Positions 34,080-46,964 of a DNA stretch of 64,000 bases are shown piece after piece. The notes under the pieces are model-generated. The model ran no database searches and was not told where the DNA came from. It was given only the letters and a program-made list of their open reading frames with translations. The stretch is taken from NCBI GenBank assembly GCA_963920575.1, contig OY986965.1, positions 25,346,988 to 25,410,987 of the forward strand. Direction: 5' to 3'. The stretch is from Narthecium ossifragum. Its lineage: Eukaryota > Streptophyta > Magnoliopsida > Dioscoreales > Nartheciaceae. Each line of letters opens with the position of its first letter. Position 1 is the stretch's first letter. The position numbers and the translations under genes are program-made.

Positions 34080-34127
<48 letters not shown>
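34080..34127. repeat. (TA)n microsatellite, Helitron target
   Basis: A run of alternating T and A of almost 50 bases, continuing the TATATATATA on the other side of the Helitron (33421-33430). Confidence 0.95.
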
Positions 34128-34133
<6 letters not shown>

Positions 34134-36790
34134 TATCTTTCTCACCTTCTAAATAAATAGAAGAAAAAAGAGCAAACCAAATAAGTCCAAATAGCTAGGA
34201 ACCCAAGATAGGAATTTGTAATAATCCAGATGCCGGACTTGCTCTATCTCTTACCTCATGAAATAATGATCATAATGGATATGTTTGTTTCACATGATAC
34301 GAGAAGGTCATAAGCGAGAGGATATAATATCCCACGAGGTGTTCTCCTGCGTACAATGACACAACTCCTGCGTTTGGTAACATGCAAGATAAGGTGAAAT
34401 AAACCGACGTGGACGCTGAGAAAAGTTAAAATAAGTATATCCCACCTCCTCCATAGGATCAAGGGTTGATCAATTAATTCATCTCCCACCTCTCTCGTAG
34501 GATTAATTAATCGGCAACAAAGAGAGAATAAACATACATTCGACGGTGGGAGTTTGTTCGGTTCAGAATTCGAGGGTGGAGAATTGAAAAGCATTGACAT
34601 AACTGAAAAATGTAACTGAAAAAACATGACAACTAATAACATATTAGGTGACACGAGCCCAGGGGCGGCCTGAGTTTTTCTGGGCTCAAAGCAGGAGATA
34701 AAAACATGACCCATATTTTCTAAAATACATAATTTTTTTTCACTTCGAAAACAAACTTTAAGAGAAATGTATATTATTGAAAAAAAACATAGCCCTGTAA
34801 TTCATCAAATAGAAAAACCACTTTGTCATATAAAATATAATCTAGCAATCTCAATACAATTTAACAAAATAGTATACTAAATTCAAATGAAAATAGAAAA
34901 TTTATAAAAACCAAATATGTTGTTACTGAAAAATCACCCTCCTTGTATTCTTCGCCGTAAAAGTTTCAACCAAACTTGTATCACCCTCCTTGTATTCTTG
35001 GCCGTAAAAGTTTCAACCAAACTTGTGTACTCAAGTTTGTAAGCCAATTCCTTTTCAATCGATAAAAACAAACATAATTTTTTTTTAATTACAAGTTTGT
35101 CGTTCTCGCTTAATTTATGCTAATGATAAAGACAAAAAGAAATTGAACAAAAAAAAAAAGATGTCACGACATATGAAGTACTTCATCGCACTCCACAGTA
35201 AGAAATTCCAAAATAAATTCGAGTTGGAACTAGAACAACAAAGTGTAAAGAAATCCATATGCCAATAACTCAATTTTAAAGCATGATCAAAGATTAAGAT
35301 GAGTAAATGGAATGAGTACTTCGACGAGGGTCGCCGAGAAGCGAGGAGCGAGAGCGAGTATGCAATAGCCATGGGGCGTGGGAGATGAACGATTGTTTGT
35401 TTTGCTAGGTTATATATATATATAATATCTTAGGAAATTTTTTTCTGAGCCCCCCAGAATTGTGGGCCCAAGGCACATGCCTTCTAGGCCTTGGCTCAGG
35501 GGCGGCCTCCTTGACGAGCCCACACTAGTTTCAATATATGTGAGTGTTATTCAAAATAATCACTAACCAATTTATGATCGATACGTAAGGAAAGTATTTG
35601 TGACCGATGACTTAATGACCTATAACTTAATCATTCAACTCAAAATGGACGATCAAATGTTCAATATGCAGGGAACATACATCGGCCAAATGCAATTACG
35701 ATGCTTGCAAAGATGAGGTATTGACCTAGGACGATTGTAAGGTATGTAAAGAAACATCATCAACCAGGCACAATCGGGATGTATGCAATGAACGATCATC
35801 GATCACAAACAACCACGATGTCTTCATCGACCAAAGAATTGAACATGGGGGAGCGGTTATAGCGCAGTTACAACATGATCTCCTATAATTGTGCCACGAT
35901 CAATCCAGCGCGGAAACAATTATTAGCGCTAGTAGGATATAAATAGGCTTATTTTCACCGTGTAATCTCTCTATGACACTCTTGTAACCAGCCTACGTGT
36001 TTGGATTTCAATTACGTTCCTGTTTTATTTATGAGTTCATTTAATGAATGAAGATCTTTTATCCTATTTCATGTTCTTCTTCTATTGCATTCTTAGATTA
36101 GTTTTAATTATCGCAGTCTTGATAATCTAGTTCATTACAGTAGGTTTAATTTAGGATTACTGTAGGTTTAATCTTGCTTTCCCCCCTGATTTAATTGTTT
36201 TAGGATGATTTTTATCATTTTCTCGATTTAATTAGTTACTTTAGGTAGATTTATCGTTTCAAGTAGATTAACTTAAGATTAAGTCAGGATTAATTCACGT
36301 TTATCTTCAAATCTCTTTATAATTATCATTTTAATATATTTTAAATAGAATTTAATCGTATTTTCAATTAGTTTGACACCTATGTTCGAACTCGAGTTGA
36401 GTCTTTATATGTCCATGAATTTTAACATTTTGATAATTTTGATTTGACCGGTCAACAACAAGATTTTCATGTCAACAGTGAGATCTGAAGGGGATTAACT
36501 TTTATCTTTAAAATAAAAGTATAAGATAAGTTAAGATGAAAGAAAATCCTTATCTCGCGAGACAACGCTCGTTCACAATGTAACTTCAAGCATGCAAGCC
36601 ACCAAAATAATCCTAAATTCCCAGTCCAGTCCTCCGAATTTTCACTGTAAATAATTTTTTAGTGAATGAAAAGGGCTAATCTGAAATAATTCTCCGGATT
36701 TGGCTCTCAACTCTCAACTACGTGATAAAACAGAATCAACGTAGCCATCTGAAACAACGCCGAGCCGTCCAAATCTCCTCGGGATCCGTC
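34128..36790. other. Intergenic repeats, no gene seen
   Basis: A 48-bp direct duplication lies at about 34932-35027 (CACCCTCCTTGTATTCTT units). CAGGGGCGGCCT occurs at about 34660 and again near 35499 in the same orientation. It resembles hAT-type ends, but no inverted partner was found. 35530-36480 has a TATA-like GGATATAAATAGGC at about 35937-35950 and looks like LTR DNA without definable ends. The frame 34256-34714 (minus) is not recognisable. Confidence 0.45.
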
Positions 36791-36940
36791 CATGATGAAT
36801 CTACAAATAAATACTCGATTTCCGGAGGATTCGAAACTCGAAACAGAGAAGAAAGGGGAACAAAAAAGAAGAATAAATGGGACCCTCCTCGATGAGTGAT
36901 GGCATTGATCGAGTCCGAGAGAGCCCGAAAGCGAGGCAAG

Positions 36941-37140
36941 AAAAGAGAGAGAGAGAGAGAGAGAGAGAAGGAAGAAGGTCTCCATACTCTCTCTCCAGAG
37001 AGAGAGAGAGAGAGGGGAGAGGGGAGAGAGGAGAGAGAAGGGAGGACGATCCCCCTCTCTCTCCTCTCTCTATCTCTCTATATCTCGAGCTGGCTCCCTC
37101 TCGTAAGCCCCTCTCAACTCTCTCTCTCTCTCTCTTCTCA
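36941..37140 (+). repeat. GA and CT microsatellites in the GAMYB leader
   Basis: (GA)n runs at about 36945-36968 and 37000-37040 are followed by CT-rich runs at about 37053-37075 and 37117-37134, so the leader can fold on itself. If transcription starts before 36877, two overlapping short upstream frames (ATGs at about 36877 and 36896 onward, 103 codons each) precede the main start. GA repeats are also targets of plant GAGA-binding (BPC) factors. Confidence 0.6.
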
Positions 37141-37617
37141 TCTTTCTCGAGTTTTAAGGCCTCTGACTTGGATTCCTTTAGGAACTAGGGTTTCTGAGAA
37201 TTTTTGATAAGCAGAGACTGGTGTTGGTTTTTTAGATGGCTGGGCTTTTTGGTTCTGGAGACGAGGTTTTGGGATGACCCAAAGCCTTTTTAGGTTTGGA
37301 ACTTTAAGTATTAGTTTCCATTTTTTTTTTTTAAGTTTGGAGATTTGGGAGAATATTCTTAATAATCAGTCGTTTTCTTGTTGTTTTGACCCCGTTTGCT
37401 TTGATTGATACTTTAGTTGCAGTATATTGGTTTTAATTGTAGAAAAAAGTAGACTTTTTTTATAGTCCTATGACGAATTAAGTTCTCAAAAATTTGCTGG
37501 ACTTACTTTTCTAATTCGATTTCGAAAGCCTCCTGATTATGTTATATAGAGTCTACAATTATGTAGGGATGATGTTTAGTTTCTGAGATCTCTCGTCGTG
37601 GATTCAGGTTATAGGAG

Positions 37618-40344
37618 ATGAGTCAAACAACAAGTGACACTGAAAATATGCTGCAAAAAGATCGAGGGAAGTCGCCATCACTAGAAGAAGGTATCTCAAG
37701 TGGATCTTTGGCAGCAGGAGTGCTTTTGAAGAAGGGACCCTGGACGTCCTCAGAAGACGCTTTACTGGTGGATTATGTCAAGAAACACGGCGAGGGCAAT
37801 TGGAATGCTGTCCAGAAGCATTCGGGATTGTTTCGGTGTGGCAAAAGCTGTCGGCTCCGATGGGCTAATCATCTGAGGCCGAATCTGAAGAAGGGTGCTT
37901 TTACTGCTGAAGAGGAGAGATTGATCGTCGAACTCCATGCGAAGATGGGAAACAAATGGGCTCGAATGGCTGCTCATGTAAGTGTAGTTTATTGTTGTTT
38001 TGTTCTTTACATATGTACATACAAACAGATTTTTAGGATAAATAGATGCATAATATGTGTATCCAAGTATATATATGTGAGTATATAACGCACCGTTACT
38101 AGCTTGTTTCTTTTTGTTTGAATGTATGAGATCTCGTTATAGCATGACAGCTCAAATGAGAAATTTTGCTCTATATAAAAAATTGTAGGAAATCAGATGA
38201 TGCTTTTTTATGCGAACTTAACAGTATATAGTTGTACTAGAAAACTTTATTCCTTCTTAGCTTCTCATGAATAACCATGTAAGGAGTTTCAAGTTCTTAT
38301 TAGTTAAGATGACAGTGTAGTAAGTAGGTAACTTGTACCCCCCCTACGACTACTTTTTCTCGTGATGCTAATTATGGTGGAACTTATGCATTTTGTTACA
38401 AAAGTCTAGTCATTTTCCGTCTCTTCCAGCACATGTAACTTGAAGCTTCACCGGTATATTCGCATATAAAAGTCAGGGAGCCTGAATTGCTTTGTTACCA
38501 TCCCTTTGTAACTTAAAGCAATCTCCTCAAGCTGCTTTAGGCAACATACATGTGCAGAATGATCTCTAAGAGTCAGTGAGTTTAAAGGGTCCTTATTCTA
38601 AGTGAGATCTTGCTTCTATTTCAAATGAAATCGTGAAAATTCCAAACTTTTCAAATCTGTAACTCACTTCCGTATCACTGTCCCTCTTGTTTCTGAATCT
38701 GATGCTCTTGCTGTGAGATCTTCCTCAAGCACCTTCTTCCTATCTTATATACATTCCCTGGACCTGTGGGAAGTTTTACTCTCAATCAACTACCCTGGAC
38801 CAAGAAAATACAATATCTCATGTTCCTAATTTTCTTTCAAGTTCTTTTAAGCACTCCTGCAGGTATAGAATGCGCAAATAAGCAAAACCACTTTCCTGAC
38901 CCGTTGTATGGTACTCTTCCAGTTACCAGGACGCACAGACAACGAGATAAAGAACTATTGGAATACGCGCATCAAGAGACTTCAAAGGGCCGGTTTACCA
39001 TTGTACCCTCCTGACTTGTGTGCTCAATATTCTAGTGAAAATCAACAAAACCAGAGTGCCAGTGATTTCAGTACTGATAGCAAACAATACAATGAGCTCT
39101 TGCATGGAAATAATCATGAAATTCATCTTCCTTTATATGATAACCTAAGAACCAATCAAGGGGTTTTATCTTATGCACCATCATTTCCTGATATTTCTTT
39201 GAGTAATGTCCTGAGTCAGGGGCATGGATCACCAAATTATGGTTTCATCAATTCAACAATCCATGGTAAACGGCTTCGTGAATCTGAAAACTTGTTTACT
39301 GGCTTTCAAGGTGGCATACCTACTGGGCTTCCCTCATTCGAGGTATTTCCATATGAGCCTCCTGATAAAATTCCTCGAGCCTTCGGTTATCCTTATGATC
39401 CCAAAAACATCAGAAAGAACCTTGCACCTATTGGAGGTGCAGTCCCTGGCAGCCATGCCCTTTTAAATGGCAACTTCTCTACTTCCATGCCCCTTTTTGG
39501 GTCTGTGAAGTTGGAGCTCCCTTCACTCCAATGTGCGGACACCGAATTTAGTAGCTTGCTTGCATGTCCTCCATCTCCTCTAGATGCAGGTGATGTATAC
39601 ATTCAGTCTCCATCAACTGTACCACTGCAATCGGAAGTTGTGTCCCCGAGGAGCAGTGGTCTGTTAGAAGCAATGGTTTATCAACCACGTATGCAGAGTA
39701 ATACACATAATCAGCGATCTGAACAGAGCTCTAAATCTCCTGTAGTCAAGCCCAGAGATTTGATGGAAAGTCCAACTCTCAACTTCTTTGAAACAGATTG
39801 GGAAAGTCACAGTGATCCAGTTTCACCACTGGGCCTCACTGCTGCTTCAGTTTTTAACCAGCATACTCCTATCAGTTCCTTGGATGAGTTTCCGCCTTCC
39901 AAATCCCCCCCTGGTAAGAACTATATGGCCTTAAATTTCAAGTGCTTTTATATGCAGATGTAAAATGTTTACATATTTATTGCTGCAGATTTGGAGGTAG
40001 AGCTGGAGATCTTTGATTATGATTCAATGGCAAATGTGAGAGAAAAGGATGTCTCATCTCAGCTGCTATCACCTCGGCGACATTTATGGCCTGACACTTT
40101 ACTGGAGTTAGGTTGGCTTGAGAACACCAAGCATGCAAGAGAGCACTCGATGTTGAATGATGCTTTATCAACACTTCTGCATGAAGACTTGTGCAGTGAA
40201 TGCAAGCAAGCACCATGTGGAATGTCATCTACATGCATCCAAGTACTCAGAAGTTCATGGAATAAAATGCCCCGAGTGTGCCAAATGTCTGAACAACCTA
40301 TTTTGGCACCTAATGATGAAGATTTTTCACCATTAGCTGATTAA
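37618..40344 (+). CDS. GAMYB: GAMYB-type R2R3-MYB transcription factor
   Basis: Three coding exons (37618-37977, 38923-39913, 39989-40344; GT-AG) give 568 residues. R2 begins at about residue 40 (KKGPWTSSEDALLVDYVKKH), and R3 runs to about 142 with the exon junction inside it (MAAH|LPGRTDNEIKNYWNTR). The LPLYPPDL motif after R3, the length close to known GAMYBs (about 550) and the miR159 site mark the GAMYB (MYB33/65/101) group. These nuclear activators act downstream of gibberellin signalling, in anthers and in seed aleurone. The leader is long, CT/GA-rich and probably has an intron ending just before the ATG (GATTCAGGTTATAGGAG). The ATG is in a purine context and opens the frame into R2. 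Confidence 0.93.
39512..39532 (+). promoter_or_regulatory. miR159 target site in GAMYB exon 2
   Basis: The 21-nt stretch with core GAGCTCCCTTCACTCC matches the conserved miR159/miR319-family complementary site of plant GAMYBs and encodes ELPSLQ in the expected position downstream of the MYB domain. miR159-guided cleavage keeps GAMYB low in vegetative tissue. Confidence 0.92.
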
Positions 40345-41120
40345 GGTGGACGTGCCTGTGATTTTGTTGTTGTTGTTGGTTGTTGGTTGTTGGTTGTTGA
40401 TATTTGCTTTGTTCGCTCATGGTGAGGCCCCTCTCCTCACGATACTACATGCAACACAAAACTAGGGCTTATCAAAGTAGAATAAATTTTGACAGTTTCC
40501 ATTGAGAAAACTGTGTTTTTCATGTTGCAATTCTTGATGGGTTTCTTCAAATGGAGTTTATTGAGTTATATGTTCAATCCTGGAAAAGACATACAGGGTG
40601 ATTTGCGTAGGGTTATTATTATTTTTCCAGTTTCTCTTTATGGTCTCTGTTCATTTGGAATAGGTGATTAGTTTACCCTGGATGAAATTGATTCCTTCAC
40701 TGAATATTCACTGATGATCCCCAATCATGGTGTGCCAGTGGAAGAACATATATTATTTGGATTGCTGCTGGGCTCCTATATTTTTCCTATATTTTGTGCT
40801 GCCTGTTCGTGCCTTTTTTTTTCCTCTATGGCTTGCTTGCTGGTGCACATCATTCTAACACAAACAAGTGACCTCTACGAACGAGTTGCAGACAGTAATG
40901 CAGACCTCTAAATACATGCATATGCCTCTTTCCAGTAATCATCGAGCACAAAATATTGTACCAACTTTGCAACAGTTCTCTACTAAGTGGCAAATGCCTG
41001 CATAAAAAAGAAGAAAGAAAGCTTTACGAATTTTCAACTTGCAAACCAAATTGGTCTCAATCCGAGACCTAATTAGTTTCAATCGGTATAGTTTTAAATT
41101 TCCAATTGGTATTATTTTCC
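40345..41120. other. GAMYB 3' UTR and intergenic DNA
   Basis: A TTGTTG/TTGGTTG repeat lies at about 40365-40400, in the likely 3' UTR. No other gene is seen before the next promoter. Confidence 0.5.
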
Positions 41121-41127
41121 TATATAA
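41121..41127 (+). promoter_or_regulatory. TATA box of the Mpv17/PMP22-family gene
   Basis: TATATAA sits about 120 bp before the start codon, with a CCAAT motif at about 41102. The transcription start is inferred near 41150. Confidence 0.6.
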
Positions 41128-41242
41128 AACCTGGCATTTTGGGCTTTATTGATTTATTGTAGTATTAATTGCCCAACAAATACAGATATATATTGAAGCC
41201 CTTCCTCTAAAACCCCAGCATAAGCCCTTGCGTCTCCCAAAA

Positions 41243-44200
41243 ATGGCGCCAATCCTCAAAGTCCCTTTCGCCCTCGCCGGCGTCGCCGCAGCCTCTCTCC
41301 TAACAAAATCCTCTTCGCATCTCCATCGTCTTAGCAGGGCTTCTCCATTCTTAGGGCATAAGGCGTGCTCTAGGGCCCTTTCTCTGTTCCATTCTCAGCA
41401 ATCCTTGCACGATTCCGGCTCAAGATTTGGTCGTCTTAGCTTCCGATTTGGAAAATTGGGTATGGATTCTTCCCCAGTTCGAGCGGTTTCGGATGGTGGT
41501 TCGGGTGGTGATGGCGGGTTAGGGGGTCGGGGAGGTGGGAGTGAGGGGAATGGAGGTGGTGATGAGAGGGGTGGCAACAATTGGTCCTTCTTTTCATGGT
41601 AACCAAAACTTTGTTTTGTAGTATATTTATCATTTTGAACATCTCTAGTGATTTATTGCTTATGCTGTTTAGTTATTCGGCAACATAAGTTCGATATAAT
41701 GGCATGTGGAATTTTGACTAAAAATCTGTTGGCTTTGATGAAGTGTGCGGTGGAGTTGCAGGAAATGTTTAGAAGGGTGATCAGGTTGGTGCGAACAAGT
41801 AAGAAGTAGAGTTTTTATGGCTGTAGGAACGATGATGGCTTTTCAGGCAATAGGAAGGGACATAGCTTCCTCCTTAGTTCAGTTTCACTGCTTTCCCCTA
41901 GGATGATATGGAAGTGCTGGGGTTCTTTTGTGTCTGCATTGTTGAGTGATTTTTAGTTCTATGATGGGATCCAATCACTTGGGGTTGATCAAAAGCAGAT
42001 GCATCGATTGAATCCATGGGTTCTTATTATAGGAAACAGTGTAGCGCTAAGAATGTTAAGCACGATTATAGCTGAGTTTTTAAACCTGTAAATATAATTA
42101 AATATCATACTTTTGATAACAAGTGACAAGTTAAGGATGTTTAATCTGCGTTTACCCTTTCTAGATACAAATTGAGCAACATGATGCATTCATTGGACAC
42201 TTTCCAAGTCAATTCTCCTGCTTTGGAATTTGTTGTGTGTTTTCATTGGTGATTTGAACTGTACTGACTCTCTAGGGTGTTCCATGCAAAAGGTATTATT
42301 TGCAGATTAGGGGACATATAAGTTAAAGTATGGTGCTTCATGTTTCAAGTGGTGACAAACCCATCCATTTGTTTCTTGCTGTTCTAACTTTTTTCCCGAT
42401 TACAATAAACTTATTGCACAGTTTCCATACTTTGAAAAACTGTGTACTTATCCATTTTGGACGATTCTTTAGGTACTTGATGGCTCTTGATAAGCATCCA
42501 GTACTAATAAAAGCAATAACGTCTGGTTTCCTCAATCTTATTGGAGATTTATTTTGCCAGGTACTTTTTGTCTTCTTACTGTAGTATGATGTTATCCTCT
42601 GTGTTTACTTTGATAAATAGGGTTCTTGATGATGTCATCTAGTCATATAGAAATGTTGTCTAGCAGAGTATGAATATGATGTAAGAAACGAGCTGTACAT
42701 TAAACCATAGCTCAATTGTTATTCTAGAATTTATTTTCATCCTACTTGATAGAATAACAAAATCAGCCACCGTAATATCCATGTCTGACATTTTCAGTAA
42801 TATGTGATTTGTTTTGAAGTTATATTGCTTGTTCTCCAGTCATCAGTTCCATGCCCTGCTTCTAGATTTTTTGAATCTTTGTTCTCCAAGAATTTCTCCA
42901 TTATTTTTGAAGACCCATTTCATTCTATGTTACTCTCCTTCATCTCATCAATTAATAATCCGACCATTTCCAAGAAGTTTTCATGATATAAGTCGAGTAC
43001 ACCTTTTACTCTTCATATAAAGAATAACAGGAGTGTCTTTCAGGCCGTTCTAGTTCTTTTTGGTTGCAACTATTGTTTGTCATTTCGTTATAAAGAGAAA
43101 ACTGTTTATTATGCTTCAAAAGTAATGCAAGGAAGATATCCCTTTGAAAGAACCTGTGGACTGATTCACATATGCTAATAAGATAAGCAAGAACTCTAGA
43201 GAAGACAGGTTGAGGACACAATGGTAATCAGAGTATGTCAAAGGGCTCTGAGTGAATTCTATTTATATCTATTGTATACTTGATTGGTTAAGGGAGGGCT
43301 CCCATTTGAGTTCTCGCTCCATGTTGTTTCGACTGATGTATGATGTGTATCATCCTTCATCTGTGCTGTTGCCAGCTTTTGGTTGATCAGGAATCGACAC
43401 TGGATCTGAAACGATCTTTCATATTCACTCTGTTGGGTTTTGCTTTGGTGGGCCCCACGCTGCATTTCTGGTATGCTTCATTTGCTTGGTCCTGCTTCAG
43501 TTTAGCTTTATTTTTAGCGATGTTTTTGTCAGAGTATTAACTGCAGCCATGCTTTCGGTGTGCTTTGCTTCCCATCCATATGTAGGTTAGATGTCTCTTG
43601 ATGGTGGGTGGAAATTGGGATTTAGGCAATTGATATTTTTTGTTTTTCCTAAGTTATTTGCTAATTTTGGCTCATTTGAAGGTATCTGTCTTTGAGTAAT
43701 TTGGTGACATTGAAGGGAGCATCTGGTACATTCTTGCGCCTTTTGCTCGATCAGGTAGCTTTTTGCCTTCTGCCTATTGGATATGGCTCATTATTTTTGC
43801 TCTTAAGCAGGGATTGCTTTTGTAAAACATGGACCACTCTCTTGCAGTTTGTTTTCTCTCCGATCTTTATAGGAGTTTTCTTATCTTCGGTTATCACCTT
43901 GGAAGGAAGGCCTTCTCAAGTTGTACCAAAACTTAAGCAGGTGCTGTATTAGTCCTGCATTTATAAGACCAAGTTTTCAGGTGAAGGATGTAGTCTCTAA
44001 TTTCTCACGTGCTATGTTTTTGCAGGAATGGCTTTCATCAGTGCTGGCGGGTTGGCAGTTGTGGATACCATTCCAATTTCTTAATTTTCAGTTTGTTCCA
44101 CAGAAATTTCAGGTTTGGTTGTCGTAATCAACATCAGCACATATAGTTCTTTAATCTCTTGACCATATTTCAACCTTCTAGAGCAACTTCACAAGTCCCA

Positions 44201-44912
44201 CCTGGTTATAGAAGCATGTGCTACCGTGTACATGATGCTTTCTATGGCTGCATAGCTATGTAGGCTTTAAGGATGTAACGCGATGTTACAAAGGGATTTA
44301 ACCAAATAATTGTTTTCAACAAGATTGTTGAAACAGCAAACATCTAAGAAACTAACATAATCGGTAAGTGAATCTCACTTGTAATTGGCAAATTTGTACT
44401 TTCCTTGGGAAGGTCATCCGAAACGTTTAAGTTTCCGCCGAGACTTAAAGACTCTGGTATTTGCATTTATGGGGGAAGGTCAATACCCACTTCCGTGTCA
44501 TTCGAATAGAAGTATGCATGGTTGAACTGTTGAATGTTAAATATGCAGATCATGTTTGAAGATATGCTTTGTCTTTTAGTGAGTCTTCATAAACACTTCC
44601 AAATTTTGATGGTTTGTAGTGTTGGCATAATACATTAAAATTCGTGACCAAGGTTCAGAGGTTTGTAAAAATTACACCAATATCTTGCATATGTTTTCTT
44701 ATGATACCTAAATACATCTTGACATTAAAACTTGGATGTTGATTCATTCTTGTCCATGTAAACATGCACTAACAGTTTCTTAAGTGTACTCCCTATTGGG
44801 AATGTCTCTCATAACTTGCGCTTTCTGTCAGGTTCTTGCTGCAAACTTCGTGGCTCTTGCGTGGAACGTAATACTATCATTTAAAGCTCACAAAGAACTT
44901 GTTTTGAAATAG
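41243..44912 (+). CDS. Mpv17/PMP22-family membrane protein with N-terminal targeting region
   Basis: Seven exons (41243-41598, 42473-42560, 43376-43470, 43682-43754, 43848-43940, 44026-44112, 44832-44912; all GT-AG, phases agree) encode 290 residues. Residues 1-60 are rich in Ala, Ser, Arg and Leu and poor in acids, like a plastid or mitochondrial presequence. A Gly-rich linker follows at about 85-112. The family core then begins WYLMALDKHPVLIKAITSG and includes GDLFCQ, DLKRSFIFTLLGFALVGPTLHFWY, WLSSVLAGWQLWIPFQFLNF and LAANFVALAWNVILSF. Mpv17/PMP22 proteins are small four-helix proteins of peroxisomal, mitochondrial or plastid membranes; their transport role is not settled. Family membership is clear, the organelle is inferred. 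Confidence 0.92.
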
Positions 44913-46964
44913 GTATGCTGGAGCAAAGAGTGCTTTATAATTTGATAAAAACTGAGGTGATTTATGATTAAGCTCTCTTTTGCCTCTGTGTCTGGTATAG
45001 AGCTATGTGTAGGATACTTCATGACTTAACGATTCATTCTCATTGCTTCATAACAGGCAGAGAGTTCTGTGGCTCTTCAATGTTTATCAAACTTCTGACA
45101 ATCTCTATGTTTCTGGGTTTCTATCTAGCTTCATCATCTCTTTCATTTTCAACCTTTGCCCATAAATAATAAAGTAGAGCTTGTGTCCATTATTTCTTTT
45201 GATCTCAGATGATGCTAATTGGTAGATGAGTATATTTTGATCCTCGATTGCCCTTGGTGGATTCTTAAAAGAGTTTTACATGAGCAATATTGCAAATATA
45301 AGTTCACTATTTTCATTTGTAAACTGGGTGGCAGCCCAACTGGATCTTGAAGCATCTGTTCATCAATGGCAATTAGGTGATGTTTCTCTATGGTGGTATT
45401 ATAGAGTGGAAACTTCTTTCGGCAACAAAGTTCAGTTTTGTAGATGTGAAATCTGATCAAGCTAAACACTATCCAATCATATGTTTGCATAAGCAACCAA
45501 AAGGAATCTGCTCTCAGAAACCATGGTTCTATTTATTGCTGTCTTTAATGAAGCAAAAGTATCCTGCTTTCCTTGTTTTCATGTCGAACAAAACATTATG
45601 CTGTCAGATCTTTTAAACAGACATCAAGGCAGTTTGCAACATTTTAGCCAACAAGCCCAACTTGTCGTCGAAGAACCAACCGAACTGAATCAGGAGTTCA
45701 ATTCAGTATAAGTTAGAACATTCTTTCCATGCTGCATCCCATGTTTTGCTTGTATTTGAATCGAGTGATGTCTGTTATCTTATGCATTGTATTCTGCTAG
45801 ATTTGGATATAGGCAAGATGTCACTGTGTCTGTGTTGCCTTCATAGTCCAAGGTCAAATTTTATGACACAAGCGTGACGCAATACTGGCGTCAGTCACCT
45901 TTAGGATATTTATTGGTGGTTAGCTTTTATGAGTCTCATGGTCAACTGACACGTCAACCCACGTTGCCCCACTTCTGACCAGCAGACCTGGACAGGCAAT
46001 TGAGTCAATAGACCTTTTGATTCATATCAGCCATGCGATCTCTTTGAGTTGTAATATAGCAAAATGCAGTACCACTAGTTAGTTAGCAAACTAGTGAAGC
46101 TATCGGGTATGGCTCTTTCTAGGGGCGTTTGGTTCGGGGGTTAAGGGGATAATCTCATTTTATCTTTTTATTTTTATTTTTTCATCAAACACAACGGGTT
46201 ATTATTGTTTTATCTGCCATATCTTTTTTTATTTTTTTTTATTCTCATTCCTTAACTCTATTTTTTCTAACCCCATCTAACCCTATCCCCTCTTAATTCC
46301 ATTTTTTTTAACCCCATATTTAGGGTTTCCTAGTAAAGCCCTCTTTGTCATGGGATTTAGTGATGATCAAGACGAGTTATAGGTCTTGATGGTCTTGTTC
46401 CATAAAATTATTGGAGGATGAGGTATGACCTTGATTGGGGAACTTAATTCAATGCTAGAACTCCAATGATCTCATGCGAACGAAACTATGGTCACCATTA
46501 TTATCTTTATTTATTCTAGAAAGAGGATATCTGTCACTTTGGACAGGTTAGCGAGTACTGAGCAGCTGACAATGTGAAGCTCGTGGTGTGGTTGGCAACT
46601 GAGCAAATCAATGCTAGTACTCTTTTAATTGCAACTCGTACTGTTCGAATTGGTACAATGATCCCAATTTGGTCACAAAATAAGCACGTAAGTGTTTTGT
46701 GTTTCCCTTTGCATTGAAATGAACTAAATGCGACTTAATTAAGGAGCACCACAGACAAGATAAGCAAGAACATGGCATTACCATGTACCTAAAAACTAGG
46801 CAAAAAGAAAAGGCAATTAAAAAAAACCCCAAAACTCGACACCAGCTATTGTACACCGTATGCAACCCGCCTTGGAGGAGCACCATCCACCCGATCGGCA
46901 TCATACGTCCCAAATAAAACCCCCCAAAAAGTATTCTTCTTTTTCTTTTTTTCCTTGTTTTCCT
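44913..46964. other. 3' UTR, intergenic DNA and a possible MITE
   Basis: 45200-45720 has open frames on both strands without recognisable similarity. 46125-46335 begins GGGGCGTTTGGTTCGGGGGT and contains A/T-rich DNA and an imperfect opposite copy (TAACCCTATCCCCTC) near 46280, so it may be a MITE. No other gene is supported. Confidence 0.4.

Noticed and set aside
35539..36477. Possible solo LTR (TGTGAG start, GTCAACA end, TATA near 35940)
   Set aside because: Left flank ATATA is not matched on the right, so borders cannot be supported.
45215..45716. Open frames downstream of the Mpv17-family gene
   Set aside because: Overlapping frames on both strands, no similarity and no splice-supported model.
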